DNA of 64,000 bases. Source: Neisseria animaloris. Lineage in GTDB: Bacteria > Pseudomonadota > Gammaproteobacteria > Burkholderiales > Neisseriaceae. The notes beneath the pieces are model-generated. The model saw only the letters and a list, made by a program, of their open reading frames with translations. It was not told the DNA's origin and searched no databases. Positions 1 to 10,482 of the stretch are shown piece by piece. The stretch spans positions 1,736,001 to 1,800,000 of the forward strand of contig NZ_LR134440.1 of the NCBI RefSeq assembly GCF_900637855.1, given 5' to 3'. Within the stretch, counting starts at the first letter, position 1. Each line of letters begins with the position of its first letter. The position numbers and the translations under genes were made by a program.

Positions 1-1
1 T

Positions 2-1357
2 GCCGGTTTACGTCAGCGCACGTTGGCAGGTGAAATTCAGCCAATGTTGTGTGGATCCGCTTTCAAAAACAAGGGTGTTCAACGTATGTTGGATGCCGTA
101 GTGGAATTGTTGCCATCTCCGGTAGATATTCCTCCTGTGCAAGGTGAAACACCTAATGGCGAAAAAGCCAGCCGTGAAGCCAGCGATGAAGCGAAGTTTT
201 CTGCATTGGCATTCAAAATGTTGAATGACAAATATGTAGGTCAGCTTACTTTCATCCGTGTTTATTCTGGTGTCGTTAAATCTGGTGATACCGTAATCAA
301 CTCAGTAAAAGGTACGCGTGAACGTATTGGTCGTTTGGTGCAAATGACTGCTGCCGACCGAACTGAAATCGAGGAAGTGCGTGCGGGTGATATTGCTGCG
401 GCTATCGGTCTGAAAGATGTAACTACCGGTGAAACTTTGTGTTCAGAAGATGCTCCGATTATTTTGGAGCGCATGGAGTTCCCCGAACCGGTTATTCACG
501 TTGCTGTCGAGCCCAAAACTAAAGCAGACCAAGAAAAAATGGGTATTGCTTTGAACCGTTTGGCAAAAGAAGACCCCTCTTTCCGAGTGCGTACTGATGA
601 AGAATCAGGCCAAACAATTATTTCCGGTATGGGTGAGCTGCACTTGGAAATTATTGTAGACCGTATGAAGCGTGAATTCGGAGTGGATGCAAACGTAGGC
701 GCACCTCAAGTGGCTTATCGTGAAACCATCCGTAAAGAAGTCGAAGCTGAAGCCAAACACGTTAAACAATCTGGCGGTAAGGGTCAGTATGGCCACGTTG
801 TCATTAAAATGGAGCCGATGGAACCGGGTGGTGAAGGCTACGAGTTTATCGATGAGATTAAAGGTGGTGTGATTCCACGTGAATTTATCCCGTCTTGTGA
901 TAAAGGTATTCGCGATACATTGGCAAATGGTATTGTTGCAGGTTACCCTGTTGTGGATGTGCGTGTTCGTTTGATTTTCGGTTCATACCATGATGTTGAC
1001 TCTTCGCAAATCGCCTTTGAATTGGCAGCTTCTATGGCTTTCAAAGAAGGTATGAAAAAAGCCTCTCCGGTTCTGCTTGAGCCGATGATGGCTGTAGAGG
1101 TAGAAACTCCAGAAGAGTACATGGGCGATGTGATGGGTGATTTGAATCGTCGTCGCGGCATTGTTCAGGGTATGGATGATGACGGTATTGGCGGTAAGAA
1201 GATTCGCGCCGAAGTACCTTTGGCAGAGATGTTTGGTTACTCTACTGACTTACGTTCTGCCACCCAAGGTCGTGCAACTTACTCAATGGAATTCAAGCAA
1301 TATGCTGAAGCTCCTGCGCATATAGCTGCACAAGTAACAGAGGCCCGTAAAGGCTAA
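2..1357 (+). CDS. fusA: Elongation factor G, C-terminal part (5' truncated by window edge)
   Basis: EF-G is the GTPase that moves tRNA and mRNA through the ribosome after each peptide bond. The reading frame is already open at base 2 and the first visible residues ([15 protein letters not shown]) belong to the end of the G domain, so the start lies upstream of the window. About 452 residues are visible, against roughly 700 for the whole protein; they cover domain II, the domain III region, domain IV ([11 protein letters not shown]) and domain V ([13 protein letters not shown]). It is followed by tuf, the usual str operon order. A DUS hairpin lies directly behind the stop codon. Seen: sequence motifs and order. 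Known: the family role. Confidence 0.97.
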   Translation, partial: AGLRQRTLAGEIQPMLCGSAFKNKGVQRMLDAVVELLPSPVDIPPVQGETPNGEKASREASDEAKFSALAFKMLNDKYVGQLTFIRVYSGVVKSGDTVINSVKGTRERIGRLVQMTAADRTEIEEVRAGDIAAAIGLKDVTTGETLCSEDAPIILERMEFPEPVIHVAVEPKTKADQEKMGIALNRLAKEDPSFRVRTDEESGQTIISGMGELHLEIIVDRMKREFGVDANVGAPQVAYRETIRKEVEAEAKHVKQSGGKGQYGHVVIKMEPMEPGGEGYEFIDEIKGGVIPREFIPSCDKGIRDTLANGIVAGYPVVDVRVRLIFGSYHDVDSSQIAFELAASMAFKEGMKKASPVLLEPMMAVEVETPEEYMGDVMGDLNRRRGIVQGMDDDGIGGKKIRAEVPLAEMFGYSTDLRSATQGRATYSMEFKQYAEAPAHIAAQVTEARKG

Positions 1358-1365
1358 TGTATGAT

Positions 1366-1393
1366 CAGGCCGTCTGAAAGATTCAGATGGCCT
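1366..1393 (+). terminator. DUS inverted pair between fusA and tuf
   Basis: One AG-DUS (AGGCCGTCTGAA) faces a one-mismatch copy (TTCAGATGGCCT) three bases away, giving a short hairpin. There is no T run, so it may only attenuate read-through into tuf. Inverted DUS pairs commonly double as terminators in Neisseria. Confidence 0.5.
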
Positions 1394-1441
1394 CCGTTGA
1401 TGTTCTTTACTTAATTGTGTTCTTTATAAAGGAATTAGCTC

Positions 1442-2626
1442 ATGGCTAAAGAGAAATTCGAGCGGAGCAAGCCGCACGTAAACGTTGGCACCATTGGTCA
1501 CGTTGACCATGGTAAAACCACTTTGACAGCTGCACTGACAACAATTTTGTCAAAAAAATTCGGTGGTGCGGCCAAAGCTTACGACCAAATTGACAATGCC
1601 CCGGAAGAAAAAGCCCGTGGTATTACCATTAACACCTCGCATGTAGAGTACGAAACGGCAACCCGCCACTACGCTCACGTAGACTGTCCGGGGCACGCCG
1701 ACTACGTTAAAAACATGATTACCGGTGCCGCCCAAATGGATGGTGCTATTCTGGTATGTTCGGCTGCAGACGGTCCTATGCCGCAAACCCGCGAGCATAT
1801 TCTGTTGGCCCGCCAAGTAGGTGTACCTTATATCATCGTATTCATGAACAAATGTGATATGGTTGATGATGCTGAGTTGCTGGAATTGGTTGAGATGGAA
1901 ATTCGTGACTTGCTGTCAAGCTACGATTTCCCCGGTGACGATTGCCCGATCGTACAAGGTTCTGCATTGAAAGCGTTGGAAGGCGATGCTGCTTACGAAG
2001 AAAAAATCTTCGAATTGGCTGATGCATTGGACAGCTACATTCCGACTCCTGAGCGTGCAGTAGACAAACCGTTCCTGTTGCCGATTGAAGACGTATTCTC
2101 GATTTCTGGGCGTGGTACGGTAGTTACCGGTCGTGTAGAGCGCGGTATCATTCATGTAGGTGACGAGATTGAAATCGTTGGTTTGAAAGATACTCAAAAA
2201 ACCACTTGTACCGGTGTGGAAATGTTCCGCAAACTGCTGGACGAAGGCCAAGCAGGTGATAACGTGGGCGTACTGCTGCGCGGTACTAAGCGCGAAGAAG
2301 TTGAGCGTGGTCAAGTATTGGCAAAACCCGGTACCATCACTCCGCACACTAAATTTAAAGCTGAAGTGTATGTGTTGAGTAAAGAAGAAGGTGGTCGTCA
2401 TACACCGTTCTTTGCAAACTACCGTCCTCAATTCTACTTCCGTACAACTGACGTTACTGGTGCGGTTACACTGGAAGAGGGAGTTGAAATGGTAATGCCT
2501 GGTGAGAACGTGGCGATTACTGTTGAATTGATTGCGCCGATTGCGATGGAAGAAGGTCTGCGTTTTGCGATTCGTGAAGGTGGTCGTACGGTAGGTGCCG
2601 GTGTGGTGTCTTCTGTTATCGCTTAA
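1442..2626 (+). CDS. tuf: Elongation factor Tu
   Basis: EF-Tu carries aminoacyl-tRNA to the ribosomal A site in a GTP-dependent way. The 394-residue length is the family norm. Visible G-domain motifs are GHVDHGKT (P loop, about residues 18-25), RGITIN (switch I), DCPGHADY (G3) and NKCD (G4). Domains II and III follow ([23 protein letters not shown]). It starts with ATG after AAGGAATTAGCTC. It sits 84 bp after fusA and 34 bp before rpsJ, so it probably belongs to the str operon. Neisseria usually has a second tuf copy elsewhere, which cannot be judged from this window. Confidence 0.98.
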   Translation: MAKEKFERSKPHVNVGTIGHVDHGKTTLTAALTTILSKKFGGAAKAYDQIDNAPEEKARGITINTSHVEYETATRHYAHVDCPGHADYVKNMITGAAQMDGAILVCSAADGPMPQTREHILLARQVGVPYIIVFMNKCDMVDDAELLELVEMEIRDLLSSYDFPGDDCPIVQGSALKALEGDAAYEEKIFELADALDSYIPTPERAVDKPFLLPIEDVFSISGRGTVVTGRVERGIIHVGDEIEIVGLKDTQKTTCTGVEMFRKLLDEGQAGDNVGVLLRGTKREEVERGQVLAKPGTITPHTKFKAEVYVLSKEEGGRHTPFFANYRPQFYFRTTDVTGAVTLEEGVEMVMPGENVAITVELIAPIAMEEGLRFAIREGGRTVGAGVVSSVIA

Positions 2627-2660
2627 TCTTAATGGTCTTAATAGAAGGATACTTAAATAA

Positions 2661-2972
2661 ATGGCTAATCAAAAAATCCGCATTCGCTTGAAAGCATATG
2701 ACTACAGCCTGATTGACCGTTCTGCACAGGAAATCGTAGAAACGGCAAAGCGTACAGGAGCTGTCGTAAAAGGTCCAATTCCGTTGCCTACTAAAATTGA
2801 GCGTTTCAATATTCTTCGTTCTCCTCATGTAAATAAAACTTCACGTGAGCAGTTGGAAATCCGTACACATCTTCGCTTGATGGATATCGTGGATTGGACA
2901 GATAAAACAACTGATGCACTCATGAAATTAGATTTGCCTGCAGGCGTTGATGTTGAAATTAAAGTACAATAA
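2661..2972 (+). CDS. rpsJ: 30S ribosomal protein S10
   Basis: S10 (NusE) is a small-subunit protein that also acts in NusB/boxA antitermination. The 103 residues match the family length, and [15 protein letters not shown] at the N terminus plus GPIPLPTK and [15 protein letters not shown] are diagnostic. It follows tuf closely. A promoter and hairpin separate it from rplC, so here S10 seems to be transcribed with the str operon rather than with the L3-S17 group. Confidence 0.98.
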   Translation: MANQKIRIRLKAYDYSLIDRSAQEIVETAKRTGAVVKGPIPLPTKIERFNILRSPHVNKTSREQLEIRTHLRLMDIVDWTDKTTDALMKLDLPAGVDVEIKVQ

Positions 2973-2996
2973 TTTACGCCAGATTAAAAGATTTTC

Positions 2997-3026
2997 TTGA
3001 TTTAATTTGGAAAAATATTGTATAGT
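2997..3026 (+). promoter_or_regulatory. Putative promoter upstream of rplC
   Basis: TTGATT (2997-3002) and TATAGT (3021-3026) are separated by 18 bp in the rpsJ-rplC gap, which fits a housekeeping sigma-70 promoter for the L3-S17 genes. It directly abuts the hairpin at 3028-3055. Confidence 0.55.
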
Positions 3027-3027
3027 A

Positions 3028-3059
3028 ATGGACTTGGCAATTTTGCCAAGTCCATTTTT
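3028..3059 (+). terminator. Strong hairpin with T run before rplC
   Basis: Two 13-base complementary arms (3028-3040 and 3043-3055), containing GGACTTGGCAA and its complement, are followed by a run of T. This has the form of an intrinsic terminator. The start point predicted from the adjacent promoter falls inside the left arm, so the hairpin should act mainly on transcripts arriving from tuf-rpsJ. Confidence 0.65.
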
Positions 3060-3115
3060 GTGTAATTAATGGCTGATCAATCGTAATCAGCCCCTTTGTT
3101 CATAAGGAAAAAATC

Positions 3116-3760
3116 ATGACTTTAGGTCTGGTTGGGCGCAAAGTTGGCATGACACGCGTGTTTAACGAGCAGGGTGCTTCTGTTCCGGTAACTGTGTTGG
3201 ATATGTCTGCTAATCGCGTCACTCAAGTGAAATCCAAAGATACCGACGGCTATACAGCAGTACAGGTTACCTTTGGTCAGAAAAAAGCAAATCGCATTAA
3301 TAAAGCCGAAGCTGGGCACTTTGCGAAAGCAGGTGTTGAGGCCGGTCGTGGTTTGATTGAATTTGCTTTAACTGAAGAAAAGCTGAGCGAACTGAAAGCT
3401 GGCGATCAAATCGTTGTTGATATGTTTGAAGCTGGTCAGTTGGTAGATGTAACCGGTACCTCAAAAGGTAAAGGTTTCTCTGGTACGATTAAACGCCACA
3501 ATTTTGGTGCGCAACGTACTTCTCATGGTAACTCGCGTTCACACCGTGTTCCCGGTTCTATCGGTATGGCTCAAGATCCTGGTCGCGTATTTCCTGGTAA
3601 ACGCATGGCTGGTCAATATGGCAACACCAAATCTACTGTTCAAAACTTAGAAGTGGTGCGTGTAGACGTTGAGCGTCAGCTGCTGCTGGTTAAGGGTGCT
3701 GTTCCCGGTGCGGTAAACAGTGATGTTGTGGTGCGTCCTAGCGTGAAAGTAGGTGCGTAA
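3116..3760 (+). CDS. rplC: 50S ribosomal protein L3
   Basis: L3 is an early-assembling large-subunit protein whose long loop reaches towards the peptidyl-transferase centre. The 214 residues start with [13 protein letters not shown] and contain the conserved central stretch [12 protein letters not shown] and [20 protein letters not shown]. Its stop overlaps the rplD start by one base, indicating translational coupling. It is the first gene after a promoter-like site and hairpin, so it probably heads the S10-type operon here. Confidence 0.98.
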   Translation: MTLGLVGRKVGMTRVFNEQGASVPVTVLDMSANRVTQVKSKDTDGYTAVQVTFGQKKANRINKAEAGHFAKAGVEAGRGLIEFALTEEKLSELKAGDQIVVDMFEAGQLVDVTGTSKGKGFSGTIKRHNFGAQRTSHGNSRSHRVPGSIGMAQDPGRVFPGKRMAGQYGNTKSTVQNLEVVRVDVERQLLLVKGAVPGAVNSDVVVRPSVKVGA

Positions 3761-4380
3761 TGGAATTAAAAGTAATTGATGCTAAAGGGCAGGTTTCAGG
3801 CAGCTTGGCTGCTTCTGATGCATTGTTTGCCCGTGAATACAATGAATCTTTGGTTCATCAGCTGGTTACTGCATTTTTGGCGAATGCCCGTTCAGGCAAT
3901 CGTGCTCAAAAAACACGTTCAGAAGTTAATCACTCAACTAAAAAACCATGGCGTCAAAAAGGTACAGGCCGTGCCCGTTCAGGTATGACTTCTTCTCCGC
4001 TGTGGAGAAAGGGTGGTCGCGCGTTCCCTAATAAACCAGATGAGAACTTTACTCAAAAAGTAAACCGCAAAATGTACCGTGCCGGCATGGCAACCATTTT
4101 GTCTCAGTTGGTTCGTGACGAACGTTTGTTTGTTATTGAGACGCTTAACGCACAAACGCCTAAGACCAAAGAATTTGCTGAACAAGTGAAAAATTTGGGT
4201 CTGGAACAAGTTTTGTTTGTAACTAAGCAGTTAGATGAAAATGTTTATTTGGCTTCGCGCAACCTGCCTAATGTGCTAGTTTTGGAAGCTCAGCAAATTG
4301 ATCCATATAGCTTGCTGCGTTATAAAAAAGTAGTCATCACTAAAGAAGCGGTAGCGCAGTTAGAGGAGCAATGGGTATGA
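3760..4380 (+). CDS. rplD: 50S ribosomal protein L4
   Basis: L4 is a large-subunit protein lining the exit tunnel; in Enterobacteria it also represses the S10 operon. The 206 residues contain the tunnel-loop stretch [15 protein letters not shown] and [12 protein letters not shown]. It overlaps L3 by one base, and its end overlaps rplW. No E. coli-like S10 leader precedes this gene cluster, so autoregulation as in E. coli cannot be assumed. Confidence 0.97.
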   Translation: MELKVIDAKGQVSGSLAASDALFAREYNESLVHQLVTAFLANARSGNRAQKTRSEVNHSTKKPWRQKGTGRARSGMTSSPLWRKGGRAFPNKPDENFTQKVNRKMYRAGMATILSQLVRDERLFVIETLNAQTPKTKEFAEQVKNLGLEQVLFVTKQLDENVYLASRNLPNVLVLEAQQIDPYSLLRYKKVVITKEAVAQLEEQWV

Positions 4381-4691
4381 ATCAACAACGTTTAACACAA
4401 GTGATTTTGGCTCCTGTTGTCTCTGAGAAAAGTAATCTGTTGGCAGAAAAACGCAATCAGATGACTTTTAAAGTATTGCCTAATGCAACTAAACAGGAAA
4501 TTAAGGCTGCTGTGGAGTTTTTGTTTGGTGTAGAAGTTGCTTCTGTAACTACTGTTACCACTAAAGGTAAAACCAAACGTTTCGGTCGTACCATCGGTCG
4601 CCGCAGTGATGTTAAAAAAGCTTATGTAAGCTTGGCTGCCGGGCAAGAATTAGATTTGGAAGCCGCTGCTGCAGCTGCAGATAAGGAATAA
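4371..4691 (+). CDS. rplW: 50S ribosomal protein L23
   Basis: L23 sits at the tunnel exit and is the docking site for SRP and trigger factor. Two in-frame ATGs lie at 4371 and 4377; the longer form gives 106 residues starting [12 protein letters not shown], which I recall as the neisserial form. Either overlaps the end of rplD. Conserved elements are LAPVVSEKS and [22 protein letters not shown]. The C-terminal tail is alanine-rich and ends in DKE. Confidence 0.95.
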   Translation: MGMNQQRLTQVILAPVVSEKSNLLAEKRNQMTFKVLPNATKQEIKAAVEFLFGVEVASVTTVTTKGKTKRFGRTIGRRSDVKKAYVSLAAGQELDLEAAAAAADKE

Positions 4692-4696
4692 GTGAC

Positions 4697-5530
4697 ATGG
4701 CTATTGTAAAAATGAAGCCAACCTCTGCTGGTCGCCGCGGCATGGTTCGTGTAACCACTGAAGGTTTGCATAAAGGTGCTCCGTACACTGCACTGCTGGA
4801 AAAGAAAAATTCTACTGCTGGTCGCAATAATAATGGTCATATTACTACCCGTCACAAAGGCGGTGGGCATAAACATCATTATCGTATCGTAGACTTCAAA
4901 CGTAATAAAGACGGTATCCCTGCTAAAGTAGAGCGCATCGAATACGATCCAAACCGTACTGCGCATATCGCGTTGTTATGCTACGCGGATGGTGAACGCC
5001 GTTACATCATTGCTCCGCGTGGTATTAAAGCCGGTACGGTATTGGTTTCCGGAGCTGAATCTGCAATTAAAGTAGGTAATACTCTTCCGATTCGTAATAT
5101 TCCTGTTGGTACTACGATTCATTGCATTGAGATGAAGCCTGGCAAGGGTGCTCAAATTGCCCGTTCTGCCGGTGCATCTGCGGTATTGTTGGCTAAAGAA
5201 GGAATCTACGCCCAAGTGCGTTTACGCTCAGGTGAAGTTCGTAAGATTCATGTTGACTGTCGTGCCACCATTGGTGAAGTTGGTAATGAAGAGCAAAGTC
5301 TGAAGAAAATTGGTAAGGCTGGTGCAAACCGCTGGCGTGGTATTCGCCCGACTGTTCGAGGTGTTGTAATGAATCCTGTAGATCACCCGCATGGTGGTGG
5401 TGAAGGACGTACTGGTGAAGCTCGCGAACCTGTTAGCCCATGGGGTACACCTTCTAAAGGCTACCGTACTCGTAACAATAAACGCACGGACAATATGATT
5501 GTTCGCCGCCGTTACTCAAATAAAGGTTAA
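4697..5530 (+). CDS. rplB: 50S ribosomal protein L2
   Basis: L2 helps join the subunits and is needed for peptidyl-transferase activity. The 277-residue protein carries the classic RNA-binding region [18 protein letters not shown] and the C-terminal [15 protein letters not shown], with the essential histidine context visible. It lies six bases after rplW and five before rpsS, inside the operon. Confidence 0.98.
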   Translation: MAIVKMKPTSAGRRGMVRVTTEGLHKGAPYTALLEKKNSTAGRNNNGHITTRHKGGGHKHHYRIVDFKRNKDGIPAKVERIEYDPNRTAHIALLCYADGERRYIIAPRGIKAGTVLVSGAESAIKVGNTLPIRNIPVGTTIHCIEMKPGKGAQIARSAGASAVLLAKEGIYAQVRLRSGEVRKIHVDCRATIGEVGNEEQSLKKIGKAGANRWRGIRPTVRGVVMNPVDHPHGGGEGRTGEAREPVSPWGTPSKGYRTRNNKRTDNMIVRRRYSNKG

Positions 5531-5535
5531 TTAAT

Positions 5536-5814
5536 ATGGCTCGTTCATTAAAAAAAGGTCCATATGTAGACCTGCATTTGCTGAAAAAAGTAGATGTGGC
5601 TCGTGCAAGTAATGATAAGCGTCCGATTAAAACTTGGTCGCGTCGTTCTACTATTTTGCCTGATTTTATCGGTTTAACCATCGCTGTTCATAATGGACGT
5701 ACTCATGTTCCTGTTTTTATCAGTGATAATATGGTTGGTCATAAATTGGGTGAGTTCTCATTGACCCGTACCTTTAAAGGCCATTTGGCTGATAAAAAGG
5801 CTAAAAAGAAATAA
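5536..5814 (+). CDS. rpsS: 30S ribosomal protein S19
   Basis: S19 is a head protein of the small subunit that contacts S13 and 16S rRNA. The 92-residue sequence has [12 protein letters not shown] at the start and [17 protein letters not shown] and [18 protein letters not shown] further in, the standard family blocks. It lies between rplB and rplV with gaps under ten bases. Confidence 0.97.
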   Translation: MARSLKKGPYVDLHLLKKVDVARASNDKRPIKTWSRRSTILPDFIGLTIAVHNGRTHVPVFISDNMVGHKLGEFSLTRTFKGHLADKKAKKK

Positions 5815-5822
5815 GGTGAATC

Positions 5823-6152
5823 ATGAGAGTAAGTGCACAACATAAAAATGCCCGTATCTCTGCACAAAAGGCTCGCTTAGTGGCAGATTTGATTCGTGGT
5901 AAAGGCGTTGCCCAAGCTTTGAATATCTTGGCATTTAGCCCTAAAAAAGGCGCTGAGCTTGTTAAGAAAGTGCTGGAATCTGCAATAGCAAATGCAGAGC
6001 ATAACGAAGGTGCTGATATTGACGAGTTGAAAGTGGTGACCATTTTTGTTGACAAAGGTCCAAGTTTGAAGCGTTTTCAAGCTCGTGCCAAAGGTCGTGG
6101 TAACCGCATTGAAAAACAAACTTGCCACATTAATGTGACAGTAGGTAATTAA
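5823..6152 (+). CDS. rplV: 50S ribosomal protein L22
   Basis: L22 lines the nascent-chain exit tunnel with an extended beta hairpin, here around [18 protein letters not shown]. At 109 residues it is of normal length. A GGTGA motif precedes the ATG. It is packed between rpsS and rpsC. Confidence 0.97.
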   Translation: MRVSAQHKNARISAQKARLVADLIRGKGVAQALNILAFSPKKGAELVKKVLESAIANAEHNEGADIDELKVVTIFVDKGPSLKRFQARAKGRGNRIEKQTCHINVTVGN

Positions 6153-6161
6153 GGAAAAGCT

Positions 6162-6863
6162 ATGGGACAAAAAATTAATCCTACCGGCTTTCGCTTGGCG
6201 GTAACTAAAGACTGGTCTTCAAAATGGTTTGCTAAAAGCAACGAATTTTCGACTGTATTGAAACAAGATATTGATGTTCGTAACTATTTGCGTAAACGGT
6301 TGGCAAATGCTTCTGTAGGTCGAGTGGTTATAGAACGCCCTGCCAAATCTGCGCGCATTACCATTCACTCGGCTCGACCAGGGGTTGTGATTGGTAAAAA
6401 AGGAGAAGATATCGAAATATTAAAACGTGACTTGCAAGCTCTGATGGGGGTTCCTGTTCATGTTAATATTGAAGAAATTCGTAAGCCTGAGCTGGATGCG
6501 CAAATTATTGCTGATGGCATTGCATCTCAGTTGGAAAAACGCGTTATGTTCCGCCGCGCTATGAAACGTGCAATGCAAAATGCGATGCGTGTTGGTGCAA
6601 AAGGTATCAAAATCATGACTTCAGGTCGTTTGAATGGTGCTGATATTGCTCGTAGTGAATGGTATCGTGAGGGCCGTGTTCCCCTGCATACATTGCGTGC
6701 TAATGTTGATTATGCTACTAGTGAGGCACATACAACTTATGGTGTTTTAGGTCTGAAAGTTTGGGTTTACACAGGTGAGGGAAATGAAAAAACTTCACAA
6801 GTAAAATCCGAACAAGAAAAGAAACAGAGAAAGGCAGGTGGTCGTCATGCTGCAGCCAACTAG
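6162..6863 (+). CDS. rpsC: 30S ribosomal protein S3
   Basis: S3 helps form the mRNA entry site on the small subunit. The 233 residues begin [11 protein letters not shown] and contain the KH domain GxxG motif in [14 protein letters not shown], then the C-terminal S3 domain ([26 protein letters not shown]). The lysine-rich tail overlaps the start of rplP, which suggests coupled translation. Confidence 0.97.
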   Translation: MGQKINPTGFRLAVTKDWSSKWFAKSNEFSTVLKQDIDVRNYLRKRLANASVGRVVIERPAKSARITIHSARPGVVIGKKGEDIEILKRDLQALMGVPVHVNIEEIRKPELDAQIIADGIASQLEKRVMFRRAMKRAMQNAMRVGAKGIKIMTSGRLNGADIARSEWYREGRVPLHTLRANVDYATSEAHTTYGVLGLKVWVYTGEGNEKTSQVKSEQEKKQRKAGGRHAAAN

Positions 6864-7263
6864 ACTTAAATACCGTAAACAGCACAAAGGACGTAATACA
6901 GGAATTGCTACACGTGGCAATAAAGTTAGTTTTGGTGAGTTTGGGCTAAAAGCCGTTGGTCGTGGTCGCTTGACAGCGCGTCAAATTGAAGCAGCACGTC
7001 GTACAATGACTCGTCATATTAAACGTGGTGGCCGCATTTGGATTCGAGTATTCCCTGATAAACCGATTACATCTAAGCCTGCAGAAGTTCGTATGGGTGG
7101 CGGTAAGGGTTCTCCTGAATACTACGTTGCCGAAATTCAACCGGGTAAAATGTTGTATGAAATGGATGGAGTTCCTGAGACTTTGGCTCGTGAAGCATTT
7201 GAACTTGCATCTGCTAAACTGCCTATTCCCACGGTATTTGTAGTAAGACAGGTAGGTCAATAA
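6847..7263 (+). CDS. rplP: 50S ribosomal protein L16
   Basis: L16 binds near the A-site tRNA elbow and the L7/L12 base. I chose the ATG at 6847 ([17 protein letters not shown], 138 residues, the family length) over the in-frame one three codons upstream. It overlaps the end of rpsC by 17 bases. Conserved [15 protein letters not shown] and [14 protein letters not shown] are present. The last base of its stop codon is the first of the rpmC start codon. Confidence 0.96.
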   Translation: MLQPTRLKYRKQHKGRNTGIATRGNKVSFGEFGLKAVGRGRLTARQIEAARRTMTRHIKRGGRIWIRVFPDKPITSKPAEVRMGGGKGSPEYYVAEIQPGKMLYEMDGVPETLAREAFELASAKLPIPTVFVVRQVGQ

Positions 7264-7454
7264 TGAAAGCGAATGAATTAAAAGACAAATCTATTGAGCA
7301 ATTAAATGCAGATTTGCTTAATTTGTTGAAAACTCAATTTGGCCTACGCATGCAAAATGCTACTGGTCAATTAGGTAAATCTAGCGAGTTGAAACGTGTA
7401 CGTCGTGATATTGCTCGTATTAAGACCATTCTAACTGAAAAGGGTGCCAAGTAA
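7263..7454 (+). CDS. rpmC: 50S ribosomal protein L29
   Basis: L29 is a small helical protein next to L23 at the tunnel exit. The 63 residues show the usual [14 protein letters not shown] opening and the second helix [17 protein letters not shown]. It overlaps both neighbours by one base (TAATG junctions). Confidence 0.96.
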   Translation: MKANELKDKSIEQLNADLLNLLKTQFGLRMQNATGQLGKSSELKRVRRDIARIKTILTEKGAK

Positions 7455-7717
7455 TGAGCGAAGTAAAAAATGTTCGTACTTTGCAAGGCAAAGTTATTGG
7501 CGACAAAATGGATAAAACAGTAACTGTTTTAGTAGAACGCAAAGTTAAACATCCGCTTTATGGTAAAATCATCCGTCGTTCGACTAAAATCCATGCTCAT
7601 GATGAGCAAAATCAATATGGTGCTGGTGATGTGGTAGTTATCGCAGAAACTCGGCCATTGTCAAAAACCAAATCTTGGGTAGTAAGAGAGTTGGTGGAAA
7701 AAGCACGTACTGTTTAA
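7454..7717 (+). CDS. rpsQ: 30S ribosomal protein S17
   Basis: S17 is a primary 16S-binding protein with an OB fold. The 87 residues include [20 protein letters not shown] and the loop [19 protein letters not shown]. It is the last gene of the S10-type group; a 237-bp structured gap follows before rplN, the point where many proteobacteria start the spc operon. Confidence 0.97.
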   Translation: MSEVKNVRTLQGKVIGDKMDKTVTVLVERKVKHPLYGKIIRRSTKIHAHDEQNQYGAGDVVVIAETRPLSKTKSWVVRELVEKARTV

Positions 7718-7954
7718 ATTTTGGTACAGTATAGTTGCTTATTAAAGAAACGAAGTCTTGCAGCAAAGAGGATTTGCATGTAAACTTCGTTTCTTATCTT
7801 TCAATTTCTCTTTGAAAGTTTCTTCCCTTCGGGATCCAAGACTGGTTTGCTAGAACCTTATTGTAGGTTTCAGAATTGGTTTGCAATAATTGAAAATTAT
7901 TGTAGGTCATCTCTGAAAAGGGTAAATTAAGTTGGTTTATTTAAAGGTAATAAC
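7718..7954 (+). promoter_or_regulatory. S10/spc operon boundary with hairpin and direct repeats
   Basis: This gap holds no gene. A 12-base inverted repeat (7745-7756 with 7784-7795) encloses a smaller GCAAA/TTTGC stem. After a short TCCC-TTC-GGGA hairpin, two copies of a composite repeat follow: TGGTTTGC (7843-7850 and 7877-7884), each followed by TTATTGTAGGT (7858-7868 and 7897-7907). It could hold the S10 operon end plus an spc leader, but no clear -35/-10 pair was identified. Confidence 0.45.
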
Positions 7955-8323
7955 ATGATTCAGATGCAGACCATCTTAGATGTGGCTGATAACTCTGGTG
8001 CCCGTCGTGTGATGTGTATCAAAGTTTTAGGCGGATCTAAGCGTCGCTATGCTTCGGTTGGCGACATTATTAAAGTTGCAGTTAAAGATGCGGCTCCTCG
8101 TGGTCGTGTAAAAAAAGGCGATGTATATAACGCTGTTGTGGTGCGTACCGCTAAAGGTGTTCGTCGGCCTGATGGTGCATTGATTAAGTTTGATAATAAT
8201 GCGGCAGTGTTATTAAATAACAAACTTGAACCTTTGGGGACTCGTATTTTTGGTCCGGTTACTCGTGAGTTGCGTACAGAGCGCTTTATGAAGATTGTTT
8301 CATTAGCACCTGAGGTTTTATAA
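7955..8323 (+). CDS. rplN: 50S ribosomal protein L14
   Basis: L14 forms intersubunit bridge B8 with 16S rRNA. The 122 residues open [18 protein letters not shown] and contain [22 protein letters not shown], both family hallmarks. It heads the spc gene order (L14, L24, L5, S14, S8, L6, L18, S5, L30, L15, SecY) after the structured gap. Confidence 0.97.
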   Translation: MIQMQTILDVADNSGARRVMCIKVLGGSKRRYASVGDIIKVAVKDAAPRGRVKKGDVYNAVVVRTAKGVRRPDGALIKFDNNAAVLLNNKLEPLGTRIFGPVTRELRTERFMKIVSLAPEVL

Positions 8324-8336
8324 GGATATAACGGCG

Positions 8337-8660
8337 ATGAACAAAATTATTAAAGGCGATCAAGTAGTAGTTATTGCCGGTAAAGATAAGGGTAAGCAGG
8401 GTCAGATTTTAAGAGTTTTGGGTGATAAGGTTATCGTAGAAGGCGTGAATACTGTAAAACGCCATCAAAAACCTAATCCTTTGCGTGGTGTTGAGGGTGG
8501 TATCATTGTAAAAAATATGCCTTTGGCTATTTCAAATGTGGCTATTCTTAATCCTGAAACAAATAAAGCAGACCGTGTGGGTATTAAGTTGGTAGAAAGT
8601 GAAGGCAAAGTAAAACGTGTTCGCTTTTTTAAATCTAACGGCTCTGTTATTGGTGTATAG
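8337..8660 (+). CDS. rplX: 50S ribosomal protein L24
   Basis: L24 is an assembly initiator for the large subunit. The KOW motif is visible at the N terminus ([16 protein letters not shown]), and the 107 residues are a standard length. GGATATAACGGCG precedes the ATG. It lies 13 bases after rplN and nine before rplE. Confidence 0.96.
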   Translation: MNKIIKGDQVVVIAGKDKGKQGQILRVLGDKVIVEGVNTVKRHQKPNPLRGVEGGIIVKNMPLAISNVAILNPETNKADRVGIKLVESEGKVKRVRFFKSNGSVIGV

Positions 8661-8669
8661 GGAGGTAGT

Positions 8670-9209
8670 ATGGCTCGTTTGAGACAGTTTTATAACGATA
8701 CTGTGGTTCCTGAGTTAATGAAACAGTTTGGTTATAAGTCAATTATGGAAGTGCCTCGGATTGAAAAAATTACCTTGAATATGGGTGTTGGTGAGGCTGT
8801 TGCTGATAAAAAAGTAATGGAGCATGCAGTTGCAGATTTGGAAAAAATTGCAGGTCAAAAACCTGTTGTAACAGTGGCTCGTAAATCGATTGCAGGTTTT
8901 AAAATTCGTGATAACTATCCAGTAGGTTGTAAAGTGACTTTACGTCGCAATCAAATGTTCGAATTTTTGGATAGATTGGTTACTATTGCGTTGCCTCGAG
9001 TTCGTGATTTTCGTGGTGTAAGTGGTAAATCATTTGATGGTCGTGGTAATTACAATATGGGCGTTCGCGAACAAATAATTTTTCCAGAAATTGAATATGA
9101 TAAAATTGACATTTTGCGTGGTTTAAATATTACGATCACTACTACTGCTAAAACAGATGAAGAAGCAAAAGCATTATTATCATTGTTCAAATTTCCGTTT
9201 AAAGGATAA
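8670..9209 (+). CDS. rplE: 50S ribosomal protein L5
   Basis: L5 binds 5S rRNA in the central protuberance. The 179 residues include [36 protein letters not shown] and [20 protein letters not shown] good ribosome-binding site (GGGAGG) lies just upstream of the ATG. Confidence 0.97.
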   Translation: MARLRQFYNDTVVPELMKQFGYKSIMEVPRIEKITLNMGVGEAVADKKVMEHAVADLEKIAGQKPVVTVARKSIAGFKIRDNYPVGCKVTLRRNQMFEFLDRLVTIALPRVRDFRGVSGKSFDGRGNYNMGVREQIIFPEIEYDKIDILRGLNITITTTAKTDEEAKALLSLFKFPFKG

Positions 9210-9211
9210 TC

Positions 9212-9517
9212 ATGGCTAAAAAAGCACTTATTAATCGCGAATTGAAACGCATTGCATTAGCGAAAAAATATGCCGTTAAACGTGAGGCCATTTTTGCTGT
9301 TATCAATGATACAAATTCTTCAGATGAGGAACGTTTTGAGGCGCGTTTAAAACTTCAAGCGATTCCTCGTAATGCTGCTCCAGTTCGTCAACGTCGTCGT
9401 TGTGCATTGACTGGTCGTCCCCGTGGCACTTTCCGTAAATTCGGTTTGGGTCGTACTAAAATCCGTGAAATTGCTATGCGTGGTGAAATTCCAGGTGTTG
9501 TTAAAGCTAGCTGGTAA
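9212..9517 (+). CDS. rpsN: 30S ribosomal protein S14 (zinc-independent form)
   Basis: S14 lies in the small-subunit head. This is the long 101-residue type lacking the CxxC-x12-CxxC zinc ribbon of the short form; the C-terminal half reads [21 protein letters not shown]. It starts two bases after the rplE stop. Confidence 0.96.
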   Translation: MAKKALINRELKRIALAKKYAVKREAIFAVINDTNSSDEERFEARLKLQAIPRNAAPVRQRRRCALTGRPRGTFRKFGLGRTKIREIAMRGEIPGVVKASW

Positions 9518-9531
9518 TAGGAGTAATAATT

Positions 9532-9924
9532 ATGAGTATGCATGATCCTATTTCCGATATGTTGACTCGTATCCGAAATGCGCAACGTGCAAATAAAGTT
9601 TCCGTTGTTATGCCTTCTTCTAAATTGAAGTGTGCAATTGCAAAAGTTTTGAAGGAAGAGGGTTATATCGAAGATTTTGCAGTTTCCACTGATGTGAAAC
9701 CTCTATTAGAAGTTCAATTAAAATATTACGCAGGGCGCCCGGTAATTGAGCAAATTAAGCGTGTTTCTCGACCTGGTTTGCGTATTTATAAAGCTTCAAG
9801 TGAAATTCCTAGTGTAATGAATGGGCTGGGTATTGCAATAGTGAGTACTTCTAAAGGTGTAATGACTGATCGTAAAGCTCGCTCTGAAGGAGTGGGTGGT
9901 GAGTTATTATGCATTGTTTCCTAG
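9532..9924 (+). CDS. rpsH: 30S ribosomal protein S8
   Basis: S8 is a primary 16S-binding protein and, in E. coli, the spc operon translational repressor. The 130 residues include [16 protein letters not shown] and the C-terminal [31 protein letters not shown] precedes the ATG. The rplF start follows 11 bases after its stop. Confidence 0.96.
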   Translation: MSMHDPISDMLTRIRNAQRANKVSVVMPSSKLKCAIAKVLKEEGYIEDFAVSTDVKPLLEVQLKYYAGRPVIEQIKRVSRPGLRIYKASSEIPSVMNGLGIAIVSTSKGVMTDRKARSEGVGGELLCIVS

Positions 9925-9935
9925 TGGAGAATATT

Positions 9936-10469
9936 ATGTCACGCGTAGCTAAGAATCCAGTGACTGTTCCTGCTGGGGTTGAAGTTAAATTTGGAACAGA
10001 TTTGTTGACTGTCAAAGGTAAAAATGGTGAGTTATCACTTCCATTGACATCTGATGTGGTTATTGAATTAAATGATAACCAATTGACTTTTACTGTAAGA
10101 AATAATACTAAGTATGCTAGTGCTATGTCTGGTACTGTGCGTGCATTAGTTAATAATATGGTTAAAGGTGTTGCTGAGGGTTTTGAGAAGAAGCTGCAGT
10201 TAATTGGTGTTGGTTATCGTGCTCAGGCTCAAGGTAAAATATTGAACTTATCTTTGGGTTTTTCTCATCCGATTGTCTATGAAATGCCTGAAGGCATCTC
10301 CGTTCAGACACCTAGTCAAACAGAAATTATTTTGACAGGTGCTGATAAACAAGTTATTGGTCAAGTTGCTGCTGAAATCCGTTCTTTCCGTTCACCAGAA
10401 CCTTATAAAGGTAAAGGCGTTCGTTATGTGGGCGAAGTAGTAGTAATGAAAGAAACTAAGAAAAAATAA
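9936..10469 (+). CDS. rplF: 50S ribosomal protein L6
   Basis: L6 binds near the sarcin-ricin loop, the factor-binding site. I start it at ATG 9936 ([17 protein letters not shown], 177 residues) because it has GTGGAGA upstream and matches the family N terminus; an in-frame upstream ATG would overlap rpsH with no homology. The two L6 folds and the C-terminal [14 protein letters not shown] motif are visible. Confidence 0.97.
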   Translation: MSRVAKNPVTVPAGVEVKFGTDLLTVKGKNGELSLPLTSDVVIELNDNQLTFTVRNNTKYASAMSGTVRALVNNMVKGVAEGFEKKLQLIGVGYRAQAQGKILNLSLGFSHPIVYEMPEGISVQTPSQTEIILTGADKQVIGQVAAEIRSFRSPEPYKGKGVRYVGEVVVMKETKKK

Positions 10470-10482
10470 TTGAGGTTTACTC

